From Methyloversatilis sp. XJ19-49 (GTDB lineage: Bacteria > Pseudomonadota > Gammaproteobacteria > Burkholderiales > Rhodocyclaceae): a DNA stretch of 62,697 nucleotides. The stretch spans positions 1 to 62,697 of the forward strand of contig NZ_JANINI010000016.1 in NCBI RefSeq assembly GCF_024580145.1, read 5' to 3'. Shown piece by piece: positions 8,376 to 17,846 of this stretch. The notes beneath the pieces are model-generated. The model saw nothing but the letters and a program-made list of their open reading frames with translations, did no database searches and had not been told where the DNA came from. The stretch's first letter is position 1. Each line of letters starts with the position of its first letter. A program made the position numbers and the translations under genes.

Positions 8376-8951
8376 ATGACGAATCTGCGCCTGCTGCTTT
8401 GTGTGTCGATCGCCGGCACATTGCTCGCCAGCCCGGTCTGGGCACAGACCTACAAATGGAAGGACGCCCAGGGCAACACCCACTACACCGGCACCCCGCC
8501 GCCGCCCGACGCCCGCTCGGTCACCGAAAAGAAGCTGCAGCCCAGCGTGGTCGAACAGGGCGCGAGCTATGCCGAGCGTGAAGCCATGCGCACGGCGCCT
8601 GTGACCCTGTGGCTGGGCAACGAGTGCGATGCGCTGTGCGAATCGGCGCTCGCCTTCCTGAAGAACCGCGGCATCGCCTACACCGAACAGCGCATCATCA
8701 CCGACGAGCAGAAGGACGCTTTCGTGAAGCGCTTCAAGCTGCAGGAAGCGCGCGTGCCGGCCATCAACGCCGGCAAGGACCACCTGATCGGCTTCAGCGC
8801 CAGCGCCTGGACGACGCTGCTGAACCGCGCTGGCTACCCGGCCAAGGGCACGGCCAGAGTCGCACCGAGTACTCCGGCGGCCGCGCCTGGCCCCGCCGCC
8901 GCGAAGGGCGAACCGGCCGATGATGGCAACTGGCAACCCGCCGGACAGTGA
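8376..8951 (+). CDS. DUF4124 / glutaredoxin-like exported protein
   Basis: 191 residues. The signal peptide ends in PVWAQ, followed immediately by a DUF4124 module (TYKWKDAQGNTHYTGTPPPP), a short beta domain common in betaproteobacterial envelope proteins. The middle (VTLWLGNECDALCESALAFLKNRGI...) resembles a glutaredoxin/thioredoxin fold, but the cysteine pair is spaced CDALC (CxxxC) rather than CxxC, so standard disulphide exchange is doubtful. The tail is Ala/Pro-rich and probably disordered. ATG 8376 has a GGGAG site about 8 nt upstream and is where the signal peptide starts. No specific substrate can be proposed. Confidence 0.8.
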   Translation: MTNLRLLLCVSIAGTLLASPVWAQTYKWKDAQGNTHYTGTPPPPDARSVTEKKLQPSVVEQGASYAEREAMRTAPVTLWLGNECDALCESALAFLKNRGIAYTEQRIITDEQKDAFVKRFKLQEARVPAINAGKDHLIGFSASAWTTLLNRAGYPAKGTARVAPSTPAAAPGPAAAKGEPADDGNWQPAGQ

Positions 8952-9062
8952 GGTGCCGCATTCGCGCTGAGTTCGCCGCACCTGAAGGTCCGGGACCGCT
9001 CGACTGTGACCGACCCTCGAGCGGGGAAATGATCCGGCAAGGCATTTCACGGCGCCGGATCC

Positions 9063-9090
9063 GGTCACGACACCGGACCCGGTCGTGATC
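9063..9090 (-). terminator. Hairpin downstream of the TpsA adhesin gene
   Basis: A 9-bp stem with one G-U pair (9063-9071 with 9082-9090) lies just past the stop of the adhesin gene, in the 144-bp gap between convergent genes. It lacks a U-run, so it is a weak terminator call. Confidence 0.35.
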
Positions 9091-9095
9091 GCCGG

Positions 9096-12000
9096 TTACA
9101 GGCTTTCATCCCTGGTTGCTTCGGTACGGGCTTGTTGCAGGCCCGTAGGCAACCGGATCCCCTGATCGACCAGATTCAGACTGATGCCGAGCAGCGCCTC
9201 GGCAACAAAGCCACCGGGCGACGACGGCGTGAAGGTGCTGCTTGACGCCGCAGATGTTCCGCCGCCACCGGCCGCGGGGAAGTTGGTCTCGGTAATCGGC
9301 AGCAACCGGATCATCGAGCTGTCAAAACGCGTGCGTTCCCTGATGACGGCCGTGCCCAGGGCATTGCCGCTGGCCGCGAGACTGACCTTACCGGCAGGTG
9401 CCGAAAGCGTGGCCGTCAGCGCAGCAATGCGGGTGCCCTCGATCTGGGTGATGTCGCCATCTGTGGCGGTGACTTCGAGCGCTCCCGCGGTGGCCAGATT
9501 GCCGAGGCTCGTCGAGCCGCTGTCCTGGGTGATGACGACATTGCCAGCGAATTCGACGCTGCCGGCAGCACTTGTTTGCTGATAGTGATGGGTGACCGTG
9601 AAGTCGCCATTTCCGGTCATCGAGCCACCGCTCTGACTGAAGTCGGCAAGCGCGACCGACCCGCTGCTGACGAGGGTGCCGCCGGACTGTTCGAGACTGG
9701 CCAGTTGCAGGCCGTTGGCGATGCTCAGGCTGCCGTCGACCAGCTGCAGCCTGCCACCACTGCCGAGACTGTCTATCTGCGCACTGCCATGTTCGAAGCG
9801 GGCCCTCACGTCAGCGGGGATGAGGACATGGGCGACGTTGGCCAGGTCGGGAACCGCACCGCCGGCCCAATTGGAAGCGTCGAACCAGTTGCCGCTGACG
9901 CCACCGACCCAGGTGACGGACGCGAGACGGGTGATGTTGCCTTCGAGACCTGCCGGGCCGCTGACGCTGTAGTTGCTGGCCAGGCCACCGTTCGTGCCGT
10001 CCGCCAGGGCAATGCCGGTGACGGTCACAGCTTTGCCTGTGCCGACGTTCCTGTCGACGAAAGCACCTGTCTGTCCGGCGAAGGCGAGGGTTTCGGCTCC
10101 GACCAGGCCGCTCAACGCGCCGCCGCTCACGCTAGCGACAGTGTTGCCGTCATAAACCTTGCTGGCGGCGGTCATGCCGCTGAGCGTCAGGGGCTTCACG
10201 GCGATTGACGCGGCTGCCGTCAGGCCGCTCGCAAGGCTGTAGTTGGTGGCCAGGCCGCCGTTCGTGCCGTCCGCCAGAGAGGTGCTGCTGAAAGTCACCA
10301 GATTGGCGCTTGATACATCCTTGCTGTTGAAGCTGGCCACGCCTGTGGCCGTGACGGTTTCCGAGCCGACCAGTCCGCCCGTGATGGCAAGGGTGGCTGC
10401 TGCAGTCAGGTCGCCGTCATAGATCTTGTCAGTCACGCTGACGTTGGCCGTCAGGATCGCTGGCGTGATGCTGACCGCACTGCCGGCGGTGGTCAGATCG
10501 TTGTAGTTGCCGGCCACTCCGCCGTTGTCGCTGGAGCCCAGCGTCAAGCCGGTGAGACTGGCCAGGGTGCTGCCCGCTTGAACGTCCTTGCTGACCAGGT
10601 TGCCGGTGTCGCCGACGCCGCTCAAGCCGAAGGTTTCGCCAGCCATGCCGGTCGCGATCAGCGCACTGCCGGCCATGACCGTGCTGCCGTCGTAGGCGCG
10701 CGTGCCGCTCACGGTCAGATCGGCCTTGTTCACAGTCATCGTGCCTTCGCCATAGCTGATGAGGTAACCCTGCTGACTGGAGTAGAGCCCGCCCGCTGTC
10801 AGGGCGGAACTGCCGACGTTGACGCCACTGCTGTAGCTCACGCTGCCCAGCAGCTTGTCCATGTCCGGCGCGGCGGAATACGTCACGCCGTTGCCGCCGG
10901 TGGTCGCCAGTCCGTCATAGGTCTTGGTGGCGTCGATGGCGCTCACGGTGATCGCCGTCATGAACGATCGCAGCAACGGGGCGGTATGCGTGTCGTACTG
11001 CACCCAGATGCTGCTCATGTCCCAGGCGGGATTGACGTTGCCATTGGCCGTTGTGGCACTGGTGAAGTTGGCCAGGAGCTTCATCTGCGCCGTCGAGAGG
11101 CCGGTCATGCCGGTGAAGAATCTGCTCGCGCCGTTGGTACCCACGGCAAAGACATCGGTGTTCCAGAAGCTCTTCGTCACGATGCCGTCATTCCACCCCA
11201 CCAGGCCACCGGTGTCGTTGCCCGCGACGGCGCCTGTCGCGTAGCTGTTGCTGACCCGTGCGTTGAGCCGGTTCATGCCGACCAGGCCGCCGACCCGGCG
11301 ACCACCGGTCACCGCCCCTGTCGCGTAGCTGTTGCCGACCGTCTGGTAGTTCTCGTTCCATCCGACCAGCCCGCCGACGGCGTCTGTCCCGCTCACGGCG
11401 CCGGTCGCATAACTTCTATTGACTGCGTTGTCGTTACGTCCGACCAGGCCCCCTGTCTCGGTGGTGCCAATCACCCTGCCCGTGGCATAACTGTCGGTGA
11501 TCGGGCCGCGGTTTCTGCCCACAAGGCCGCCGGTTCTCAAGCTGCCGGTCACGGTTCCGGACGCGTAGCTGTTCTGGATGCTGCCGTTGCTGGTGCCCAC
11601 CAGTCCGCCGCTGCCTTCGCCGCCGATGACCGTGACGGCCGCATAGCTGTTCCTGATGGCGGTGTTGTAGCTGCCGACCCCGTTGTTTCCAATCAGACCA
11701 CCGACGTGCAGCGACGCCCCCGTGACGGCACCTGTCGCATAGCTGTTTCTGACGATCGCTGCGCTTTCGATGATGCCCGCCAATGCGCCGATCGAAGTAC
11801 CGCCCTGAACGTTCGCGTTGGCGAGACCGACGTTCTGTATCGTTCCCCCGACGACGTAGCCGAACAATCCGACCTTGGCGCGATCGGTCGGCAGATTGAT
11901 GGTCAGGTCGGCAATGGTATGGCCCAGCCCGTCGAAGGTGCCGCTGAATCCGGTGGCAAGGTTGGCGGATACCAGGGGCGTGAATCCGGCGCCGGCATTC

Positions 12001-13556
12001 CATGTCGATGTGTCGGCTGCAGCAATGTCGCTTCCCAGCACGTAGTTGCCGGCCAGATTCCCCACGATGCCTTGCAGGCTGCCGTCGTTGCTGCTGGCAT
12101 CGGAACCGAGGCTGGTGATGACCGTGAAGGTTTTCGTCACCCCATTGCTGCCCAGCTTCGTACTGAAGTTGTTCCCGGCTGCCAGGTTCACCGGCGCCCG
12201 GACATTGACGGTGCTCGTATTGCCGGCCGCCACCGCACCCTGCCCGTACTCCAGTGCCAGACGGGCCGAGCCCGAGCCATTCATCGCCGTGTTGATGTTG
12301 ATGTCGTTCTGCGCATTCAGCGTGAGCGTGTTGGCGCTCCACGTGATGGTGTCGTTCACGTTCACATCGCCCGCGGTGCCCGCGCCGCCCGAAATGCTCT
12401 GGATGATGATGTCGGTGCCGGCCAGATTGGCCGACAGCACCGCGCCGGTGATGTCACCACCCGTTGCGGCGATGGTGTAATCGGTCGGATCGATCAGCCA
12501 GCTGCCGGTCTGGCCGCGCGCAGCCGTGGTGGTGACGCGCGTGTCGGCGGCCACCGTGACGCGCGCCGCAGAGGTGTCGACGAAACCGCCCTTGCCGCCA
12601 TCCGGCGCGCTCGCGTCGAGCGTGCCCCCGACATTGACCGTGCCGGTCTGCATGTCACCCAGCAGGCGGATGGTGCCATCGCGGCTGTCGATGGTCTGCG
12701 CACGGATGACCCCGGTATTGTTGACCACTGTCTGCAGCAAGTCGCCCGCGGCCTGCGCGCTCAGCAGTACCTGCCCGCCGTCAGCCTGGATCAGGCCGCC
12801 GTTTTCCACCAGTGCACGGACTGCACCCTGATCGACGGAAACCTTGATCAGATTGTCACCGGCCACGTCGAGCGTGACCGATTTTCCCGCGGCCAGCGTT
12901 ACCGTGCCCAACCGCGCGACGATCACACCCTGGTTGGATACGGTCGCACCCAGCAGCGCGACATGACCACCGTCGGCGTTGATGCTGCCTTCATTGCGTA
13001 CCGTACCGCCGTTGCCGGTGAACCGGTACTTGCCGGCCATGAAGTCGACGTCGTTGATGTCGAGTGTCGAGGCGACCAGTCCGCCGACATTGACCGACGC
13101 GCCCTGACCGAAAACAATCCCGCTGGGATTGACCAGGAACACCTTGCCGTTGGCGTTCAGGCTGCCGAGGATGCTGGACGGGTCTGCACCCAGCACCCGG
13201 TTCAGGGCCACCGAACTGCTGTCGGGTTGCACGAAATCAACGCGCTGACCCGATCCGATATTGAAGCTCTGCCAGTTCAGCGCAACGTTCGGGCTGTTCT
13301 GGTGGATGGTCATGCTGCCGGCCTCGCGGATGATGGTGGCACTGCCGGCGACCACTGTTCCGTCGACCGGCAGTGCATGCACATTCGCCGCGAACGCCAT
13401 CAGGAGCGACAACGTCAGCGCTTTCAGGGCACAGCCCGCTTCCACCGCTACGCCAGCCACGCACGAGGTGCCTTGACCACTGCTGCGGGTGAGCTCGGAA
13501 GCCGCAACGAAGGTGCGGGTGTGTGCGTTCCAGATCGAACGATAGCTGCGGTTCAT
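9096..13556 (-). CDS. Two-partner secretion exoprotein (filamentous haemagglutinin-type adhesin) with GLUG and YDG repeats
   Basis: 1486 residues. ATG 13556 is chosen because it starts the extended signal peptide region (MNRSYRSIWNAHTRTFVAAS), the hallmark of large TPS and autotransporter proteins; the frame is open 36 codons further upstream without support. The TPS secretion domain follows (about 62-330), with NPSG at 143-146 and FGQGASVNVGGLVAST. A middle array of eight GLUG motifs (GGLVG...NSYATGAV) is followed by four YDG-type repeats (for example DKIYDGDLTAAAT) and a beta-rich tail. There is no C-terminal toxin or immunity gene, so an adhesin or matrix role is more likely than inhibition. 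It is exported by the TpsB protein encoded 107 nt upstream. Confidence 0.92.
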   Translation of the reverse strand: MNRSYRSIWNAHTRTFVAASELTRSSGQGTSCVAGVAVEAGCALKALTLSLLMAFAANVHALPVDGTVVAGSATIIREAGSMTIHQNSPNVALNWQSFNIGSGQRVDFVQPDSSSVALNRVLGADPSSILGSLNANGKVFLVNPSGIVFGQGASVNVGGLVASTLDINDVDFMAGKYRFTGNGGTVRNEGSINADGGHVALLGATVSNQGVIVARLGTVTLAAGKSVTLDVAGDNLIKVSVDQGAVRALVENGGLIQADGGQVLLSAQAAGDLLQTVVNNTGVIRAQTIDSRDGTIRLLGDMQTGTVNVGGTLDASAPDGGKGGFVDTSAARVTVAADTRVTTTAARGQTGSWLIDPTDYTIAATGGDITGAVLSANLAGTDIIIQSISGGAGTAGDVNVNDTITWSANTLTLNAQNDININTAMNGSGSARLALEYGQGAVAAGNTSTVNVRAPVNLAAGNNFSTKLGSNGVTKTFTVITSLGSDASSNDGSLQGIVGNLAGNYVLGSDIAAADTSTWNAGAGFTPLVSANLATGFSGTFDGLGHTIADLTINLPTDRAKVGLFGYVVGGTIQNVGLANANVQGGTSIGALAGIIESAAIVRNSYATGAVTGASLHVGGLIGNNGVGSYNTAIRNSYAAVTVIGGEGSGGLVGTSNGSIQNSYASGTVTGSLRTGGLVGRNRGPITDSYATGRVIGTTETGGLVGRNDNAVNRSYATGAVSGTDAVGGLVGWNENYQTVGNSYATGAVTGGRRVGGLVGMNRLNARVSNSYATGAVAGNDTGGLVGWNDGIVTKSFWNTDVFAVGTNGASRFFTGMTGLSTAQMKLLANFTSATTANGNVNPAWDMSSIWVQYDTHTAPLLRSFMTAITVSAIDATKTYDGLATTGGNGVTYSAAPDMDKLLGSVSYSSGVNVGSSALTAGGLYSSQQGYLISYGEGTMTVNKADLTVSGTRAYDGSTVMAGSALIATGMAGETFGLSGVGDTGNLVSKDVQAGSTLASLTGLTLGSSDNGGVAGNYNDLTTAGSAVSITPAILTANVSVTDKIYDGDLTAAATLAITGGLVGSETVTATGVASFNSKDVSSANLVTFSSTSLADGTNGGLATNYSLASGLTAAASIAVKPLTLSGMTAASKVYDGNTVASVSGGALSGLVGAETLAFAGQTGAFVDRNVGTGKAVTVTGIALADGTNGGLASNYSVSGPAGLEGNITRLASVTWVGGVSGNWFDASNWAGGAVPDLANVAHVLIPADVRARFEHGSAQIDSLGSGGRLQLVDGSLSIANGLQLASLEQSGGTLVSSGSVALADFSQSGGSMTGNGDFTVTHHYQQTSAAGSVEFAGNVVITQDSGSTSLGNLATAGALEVTATDGDITQIEGTRIAALTATLSAPAGKVSLAASGNALGTAVIRERTRFDSSMIRLLPITETNFPAAGGGGTSAASSSTFTPSSPGGFVAEALLGISLNLVDQGIRLPTGLQQARTEATRDESL
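9955..10955 (-). repeat. Four YDG-type repeats within the TpsA gene
   Basis: Four copies of roughly 80 residues, each with a YDG core: KTYDGLATT, RAYDGSTVM, KIYDGDLTA and KVYDGNTVA. Copies 3 and 4 share a nearly identical end (ADGTNGGLA-NYS). They form stalk-like extracellular beta domains. The boundaries given are approximate. Confidence 0.75.
11165..11791 (-). repeat. Array of eight GLUG motifs within the TpsA gene
   Basis: Eight tandem units of 20-30 residues with a GLVG/GLIG/GALAG core and a following NSYATG or DSYATG. Unit lengths vary and the DNA is similar but not identical between units. GLUG repeats occur in bacterial surface adhesins. The array may vary in copy number between strains. 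Confidence 0.8.
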
Positions 13557-13663
13557 GATGAGTCTTGCCCTTTTCTGATGGGGAGTTTCGCGGGCACTTG
13601 ATGCGCATCGATATGCGTTCATGGGTGCATCACAGTGCGCCGGCACACTTGCGCGTGCGGCCA

Positions 13664-15343
13664 TCAGAAATATCTGACGGCCTGCAGCCAGAAGCGGCTG
13701 CCGGCATCGGGGGCCGACGTCGCCGCCGCACTGCCCAGCTTGCGCGCCAGGCTTGCCTTGACCACGAAATTGCTGCTGGCGATCCAGTTGAAACCGATGC
13801 CGAAGCCGGACAAGGTGCGGCGGTTCGGTCCCGCGGCCCAGACATTCTTGTTCTGCATCACGCTGCCGGTATCGACGAAGCCGATCACCTGCATCTGCCC
13901 GGGCACCGCGGCGGAGAACTTCGGCAGCTGCGCCCGCGCTTCCAGATTGAGGATGCAGCCTTGGTCGCCGTACGCTTCGCCCGTCGGATAGGCGCGCACG
14001 CCGGCTGAGCCGCCCAACCCCAGCTTTTCCGAGTTATCGAGGTTCTTCGATGCGACCTGGCCGTTGAAAGCGGCGTACAGCGACAGCGTATCGGTCACGC
14101 CTTGCAGGCGCATGGCATGCACGGACAGCTTGTGATAGTGGCCATTGCTGCGCGCTGTGGCGGCGTCGGCAACCACTACGCCTGGGTCCTGCAGATCGAG
14201 GCGTCCGGCACTCCAGGTTGCCCCGAAGGCGGTTTGGCCGCCACCGCCGATGCTGTCTCGCACATCGCCGCTGAGGCTCAGCATCGCAACCTGCGCCTTC
14301 TTGTCGGCCACCGTATCAGTGGCGTCAACCCGGTCGCGGAAAGTCTTGGCGTCGAGGTTGATGAGCGCCGTCAGGTTGTGCCGACGCGAACGGATCAGCG
14401 GATAGCTGCCGTACACGCTGGCGATGCTGACCGTGCCGCTGGCTTCAAGGCTGTCGAATTCCTTGCCGAGGCGGTACTGCATGTACGAATAGGCCAGGCC
14501 TGCCCTGGCGCTCCCGATCTGCGCCTGATAGGCGATGCGTCCATAGTGCAAGCCGGCGTCCGAGGTCAGCGCCCGCACACTGATGAGGTCGCCGTGACCA
14601 GTGGGGTTGTTGATGTACAGCGCGCCGCCCAGACGGTTCTCGCCGGAGTAGCGGCTGCCATGGTTGTCGGCATCGATGCTCCCGGCAACGTGCGGCCCCG
14701 GCGTGAGTTCGACGATCAGATCGGAGGCGCCCACCGAGGCGCCCGGCACGAGCGTCGAGGTCACATTGACGCCCGGCAGATCGGACAACAGCAGGATGCT
14801 GCGCTCCAGCGGCGCGATGGCGACCGTATCGCCGCCTCGCACCCCGTCGAGCAACCCATTGGCCAGGCCATCGGACACACCGCTGCTGTTCTGAAGACTG
14901 ATGTCGCCGAAGCGCCCTTCGAGCACTGCGATGGTGAGCGCGCCGTCCTTGACGTCCTGGGCCGGCAGGTAGGCCTGCGCCACAAAGTAGCCGTTCTCGC
15001 GGTAGTGGCGGGTGATCTTCGCGGCCATGGCACGCAGCTCACCCAGCGTCTGTTCGCGCGGGGCGTCAAAGCCGGTGAGCGCGATCAGCACTGCGTCGGA
15101 ATAGACCTGCGCGCCACTGATGTTGAGTGTCGTCACCAGGATCTTCTGCTGATCGACGACCTCGGTGTCCGGGCGTGCATCCTGCTCGATGCGGATGACG
15201 GGCGCGGGCTGGGTCGCGCGGGGTGCCTGCTGGCGTTCGATTTCCTGCTGAATCAAGCCGCCGCTGGGAGGCGTTTGCGCCAGTGCGGCCCCGCAAATGA
15301 CCAAGCCGAAAGGCAGCACTGAGGTACAGAAATTCACTTTCAC
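13664..15343 (-). CDS. TpsB outer-membrane transporter (ShlB/FhaC/HecB family)
   Basis: 559 residues starting with GTG (15343-15341), with an AGGG site upstream in the minus direction. A signal peptide ends at ALAQ. The N-terminal helix and linker precede two POTRA domains (TLNISGAQVYSDAVLIAL..., then LTIAVLEGRFGDISLQNS), and the remainder forms a 16-strand beta-barrel ending in the aromatic residue of VRYF. This Omp85-family protein moves the adjacent TpsA adhesin across the outer membrane. The transporter is encoded first and its stop lies 107 nt from the TpsA start. It is unrelated in detail to the second TpsB (CdiB) in this window. Confidence 0.92.
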   Translation of the reverse strand: MKVNFCTSVLPFGLVICGAALAQTPPSGGLIQQEIERQQAPRATQPAPVIRIEQDARPDTEVVDQQKILVTTLNISGAQVYSDAVLIALTGFDAPREQTLGELRAMAAKITRHYRENGYFVAQAYLPAQDVKDGALTIAVLEGRFGDISLQNSSGVSDGLANGLLDGVRGGDTVAIAPLERSILLLSDLPGVNVTSTLVPGASVGASDLIVELTPGPHVAGSIDADNHGSRYSGENRLGGALYINNPTGHGDLISVRALTSDAGLHYGRIAYQAQIGSARAGLAYSYMQYRLGKEFDSLEASGTVSIASVYGSYPLIRSRRHNLTALINLDAKTFRDRVDATDTVADKKAQVAMLSLSGDVRDSIGGGGQTAFGATWSAGRLDLQDPGVVVADAATARSNGHYHKLSVHAMRLQGVTDTLSLYAAFNGQVASKNLDNSEKLGLGGSAGVRAYPTGEAYGDQGCILNLEARAQLPKFSAAVPGQMQVIGFVDTGSVMQNKNVWAAGPNRRTLSGFGIGFNWIASSNFVVKASLARKLGSAAATSAPDAGSRFWLQAVRYF

Positions 15344-16002
15344 GTGCTTGCCCTGGGTAGCGTTGCCATTCGGTAATGCGTGATGCTCTTGAACGGCGGC
15401 TGACTTGTAGATCGAGCGCTCGCGGAAGTGCTGGGTGACGTATCGGCGTTTCGAACCGCTTCTTGAGCTTCAGATGGCGGTGACCTCAACCGCTCCTCGG
15501 CATGGGGCCTGGGTTTCAGCGCCTTGTCATGTCGATTTCGGGACACGAACAGCGCTGCGTTCACGCAGCCGAACTCGGCCGTCATCGCGGGCCGGATCGG
15601 CGGGCAGCACGCGCGACGTCGATGACCTTTCAGGCGCAGGGCTACTGCGGCAGCGACAGCCGGGTCGCCCTTGCGTGACGCGCGGGCAAGCCATCGATGC
15701 CGGCCAGAGCCTGAGCGTTCGACGTGTGCACCGGGCAGCACTTGACCGGCGGCTTGCCAATCGCTCGATGCGGCCCACACCACGCCGTGCGCGGGCCCTG
15801 CGTTCAGGCTGCGCGCCGGCCAGACGCAAGGTCGCGCTGTTCGATGCACAGACCCGTGACCGCGCACGGCACTTCATCGGCGGCCGGCAGCACAATCACA
15901 TTGATCGTTGATACAGTACGGGCCACCACGTCAGCGGGTGTCCTGGCGGGGAAAGAGTCTGGTCCTGAAAACTCTCTTCGAAATCAACACCGTGATGCGA
16001 CC
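15344..16002. other. 659-bp region without a convincing gene
   Basis: This is the divergent interval between the TpsB transporter (-) and xthA (+). Several open frames of 120-175 codons exist on both strands, but their composition is Arg/Ala/Pro-rich shadow sequence, without domains, good start sites or signal peptides. A weak extended -10-like TGATACAGT lies near 15909-15917 for xthA. No recognised RNA, repeat or mobile element is visible. A decayed gene is possible. Confidence 0.6.
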
Positions 16003-16761
16003 ATGCGACTCGCCTGCTGGAACGTCAATTCCCTGAAAGTCCGCCTTCCCCACCTCACCGACTGGCTCGCCGCCGAGCAGCCCGACGTGGTGTGTCTGCA
16101 GGAAACCAAGACCGAAGACGCCACCTACCCGCGCGCCGAGCTGGAGGCGGTCGGCTACCACAGCGCGATCAGCGGCCAGAAGACCTACAACGGTGTGGCC
16201 ATCCTCACGAAGCAGCCGGCCGAAGACGTGCAGGCGGGCATCCCCGGCTTCGACGACGAACAGCGGCGCGTCATCGCGGCCACCGTCGGCGGCGTGCGCG
16301 TCGTGTGCGCCTACTTCCCGAACGGCCAGGCCGTGGGTTCCGAGAAGTTCGAATACAAGATGCGCTGGCTCGACGCACTCACCGCGTGGCTGCGCGACGA
16401 ACTGACCCGCCACCCGCAACTCGCCCTGCTCGGCGACTACAACATCGCACCCGAGCCGCGCGACGCCCACCCGGACTGGAAGGACGAAATACACGTGTCG
16501 CCGCAGGAGCGCGCCGCCTTCGCAGGCCTGCAGGCGCTCGGCCTCAGCGACGCCTTCCGCCTGTTCGATCAGCCGGAAAAGAGCTGGTCCTGGTGGGACT
16601 ACCGCGCCGGCGCCTTCCGCCGCAACTTCGGCCTGCGCATCGACCACATCCTGCTGTCGGCGCCGCTGGCCGCCCGCTGCACCGCCTGCGTCGTCGACAA
16701 GGGCCCGCGCAAGCTGGAGCGCCCGTCCGACCACGCGCCGGTCATCGCCACGTTGTCGTGA
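16003..16761 (+). CDS. xthA: Exodeoxyribonuclease III (AP endonuclease)
   Basis: 252 residues, the full length of the ExoIII/XthA class of the EEP superfamily. It acts in base-excision repair, cutting at abasic sites and trimming 3' ends. Conserved motifs in order: [23 protein letters not shown] (metal-binding Glu), [15 protein letters not shown] (Asp/Asn), [21 protein letters not shown] (Asp) and [11 protein letters not shown] (catalytic Asp-His). ATG 16003 starts precisely at the domain; the frame is open upstream but codes no recognisable sequence. Its stop overlaps the start of the Crp/Fnr gene by 4 nt. Confidence 0.95.
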   Translation: MRLACWNVNSLKVRLPHLTDWLAAEQPDVVCLQETKTEDATYPRAELEAVGYHSAISGQKTYNGVAILTKQPAEDVQAGIPGFDDEQRRVIAATVGGVRVVCAYFPNGQAVGSEKFEYKMRWLDALTAWLRDELTRHPQLALLGDYNIAPEPRDAHPDWKDEIHVSPQERAAFAGLQALGLSDAFRLFDQPEKSWSWWDYRAGAFRRNFGLRIDHILLSAPLAARCTACVVDKGPRKLERPSDHAPVIATLS

Positions 16762-17450
16762 GCACGCCCGCTTCCAGCACCTCCGGGTCCGGCACCACCG
16801 TCGGCGCACTGACCGCGCTCTACCCGCTGCTGTCCGGCCTGTCGGCCACAGCACGCCAGCGCATCGAAACCGAAGGCCGGCTGCTCGACGTGCCGGCCGG
16901 CACCCGCCTGTTCGACGAGCACCAGCCGTGCACCGGCTTTCCGTTCGTGCTGTCGGGTCAGGTCAAGGTGGCCAAGGCCTCGGCCAGCGGGCGCGAACTG
17001 CCGCTGTACCGCGTGCATGCCGGTGAAACCTGCGTCATTTCCAGCGCCTGCCTGCTCGGCCACAACGATTACAACGCCTACGGCGTCGCCGAAACCCCGC
17101 TCAAGCTGCTGGTGCTGCCGGCCGCCCTGTTCGAACAGCTGCTGGCCGAACCCGACTTCCGCCGCTTCGTATTCGGCCTGTTTTCCGAACGCGTCGCCGA
17201 CCTGATGCAACTGGTCGAAGCCATCGCCTTCCACCGCCTCGACCAGCGCCTCGCCAGCCTGCTGCTCGGCCACGGCAAGACGCTGCACACCACCCACCAG
17301 CAACTGGCCGACGAACTCGGCAGCGTGCGCGAAATCGTCACCCGCCTGCTGAAGAGTTTTGCTGATCAGGGTCTGGTGTCGCTGGGAAGGAATCAGATCG
17401 ACATCCTTGACGCTGCAGGGCTGCGGGGGATTGCGGCGGAGAAGAAGTGA
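16758..17450 (+). CDS. Crp/Fnr-family transcriptional regulator
   Basis: 230 residues, starting with GTG in the GTGA overlap with the xthA stop. The cyclic-nucleotide-binding-like beta-barrel covers about residues 15-145 ([32 protein letters not shown]), followed by a long dimerisation helix and a winged helix with the recognition helix in [16 protein letters not shown]. It lacks the N-terminal cysteine cluster of oxygen-sensing FNR and the Arg-Ser cAMP pocket of CRP. Three Cys residues (QPC, GETC, SSAC) could be redox- or ligand-sensitive. The inducer is unknown. It is the last gene of this two-gene plus-strand unit and converges on the CDI operon. Confidence 0.88.
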   Translation: MSTPASSTSGSGTTVGALTALYPLLSGLSATARQRIETEGRLLDVPAGTRLFDEHQPCTGFPFVLSGQVKVAKASASGRELPLYRVHAGETCVISSACLLGHNDYNAYGVAETPLKLLVLPAALFEQLLAEPDFRRFVFGLFSERVADLMQLVEAIAFHRLDQRLASLLLGHGKTLHTTHQQLADELGSVREIVTRLLKSFADQGLVSLGRNQIDILDAAGLRGIAAEKK

Positions 17451-17546
17451 ACACAGGGCGCAGCGCATCCACGGACTACGAAGTTTTCATGCGGAGCTCT
17501 AATGCGTCAACGCCATCTCGTGCGCGCCAGATGCTCACCACGTGAT

Positions 17547-17804
17547 TCACTTGAGTCCATACAGGGGCTCCAAAAGAATTCTTATCGCATAAGATTTTGC
17601 TTGCTGCTCCGTTTCTGCATCGAACACTTCGTAGTCACTGTTCGCGAGCAACGCTTTCCAGGACACACTCGGGTCGCTTAACGCATAGTCCAGCTCTTCT
17701 CGAAGCGCTTCCAGTTTTCCGCTCGACTGCGCGGAGCGTCGGTAAACGTTGATCGCGGCATCTTCAGAGAGGCCGCTGTCTACGTTGAAAATAGTCTTGA
17801 GCAT
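17547..17804 (-). CDS. Small immunity-like protein downstream of cdiI
   Basis: 85 residues from ATG 17804; in-frame GTG and TTG codons (to 17831) could extend it by up to nine residues, with a GGGA just upstream of the TTG. Sequence begins MLKTIFNVDSGLSEDAAI and is acidic and helix-rich, with DPSVSWKALLANSDYEVFDA in the middle. It is small, cytosolic and sits 15-43 nt after cdiI, in DNA visibly richer in A/T than its surroundings. The most likely role is an orphan or second immunity protein left by earlier toxin exchange at this locus. No family is named with certainty. Confidence 0.62.
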   Translation of the reverse strand: MLKTIFNVDSGLSEDAAINVYRRSAQSSGKLEALREELDYALSDPSVSWKALLANSDYEVFDAETEQQAKSYAIRILLEPLYGLK

Positions 17805-17846
17805 GTGCACGACACCGTCAATTTCGATCAAAACTGGCCGTCCCGG

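Noticed and set aside
10578-13601. A 1007-codon open frame on the plus strand opposite the TpsA adhesin
   Set aside because: It is the complement of a repeat-rich, high-GC gene; no domain, no signal peptide and no ribosome-binding site. The minus-strand protein has clear TPS, GLUG and YDG domains.
15340-15867. A 175-codon minus-strand frame upstream of the TpsB transporter
   Set aside because: Composition is typical of non-coding GC-rich DNA, with no start site or domain; listed only as an empty region.
16758-17450. Oxygen sensor FNR
   Set aside because: The N-terminal four-cysteine iron-sulphur site of FNR is missing; only a general Crp/Fnr label is justified.
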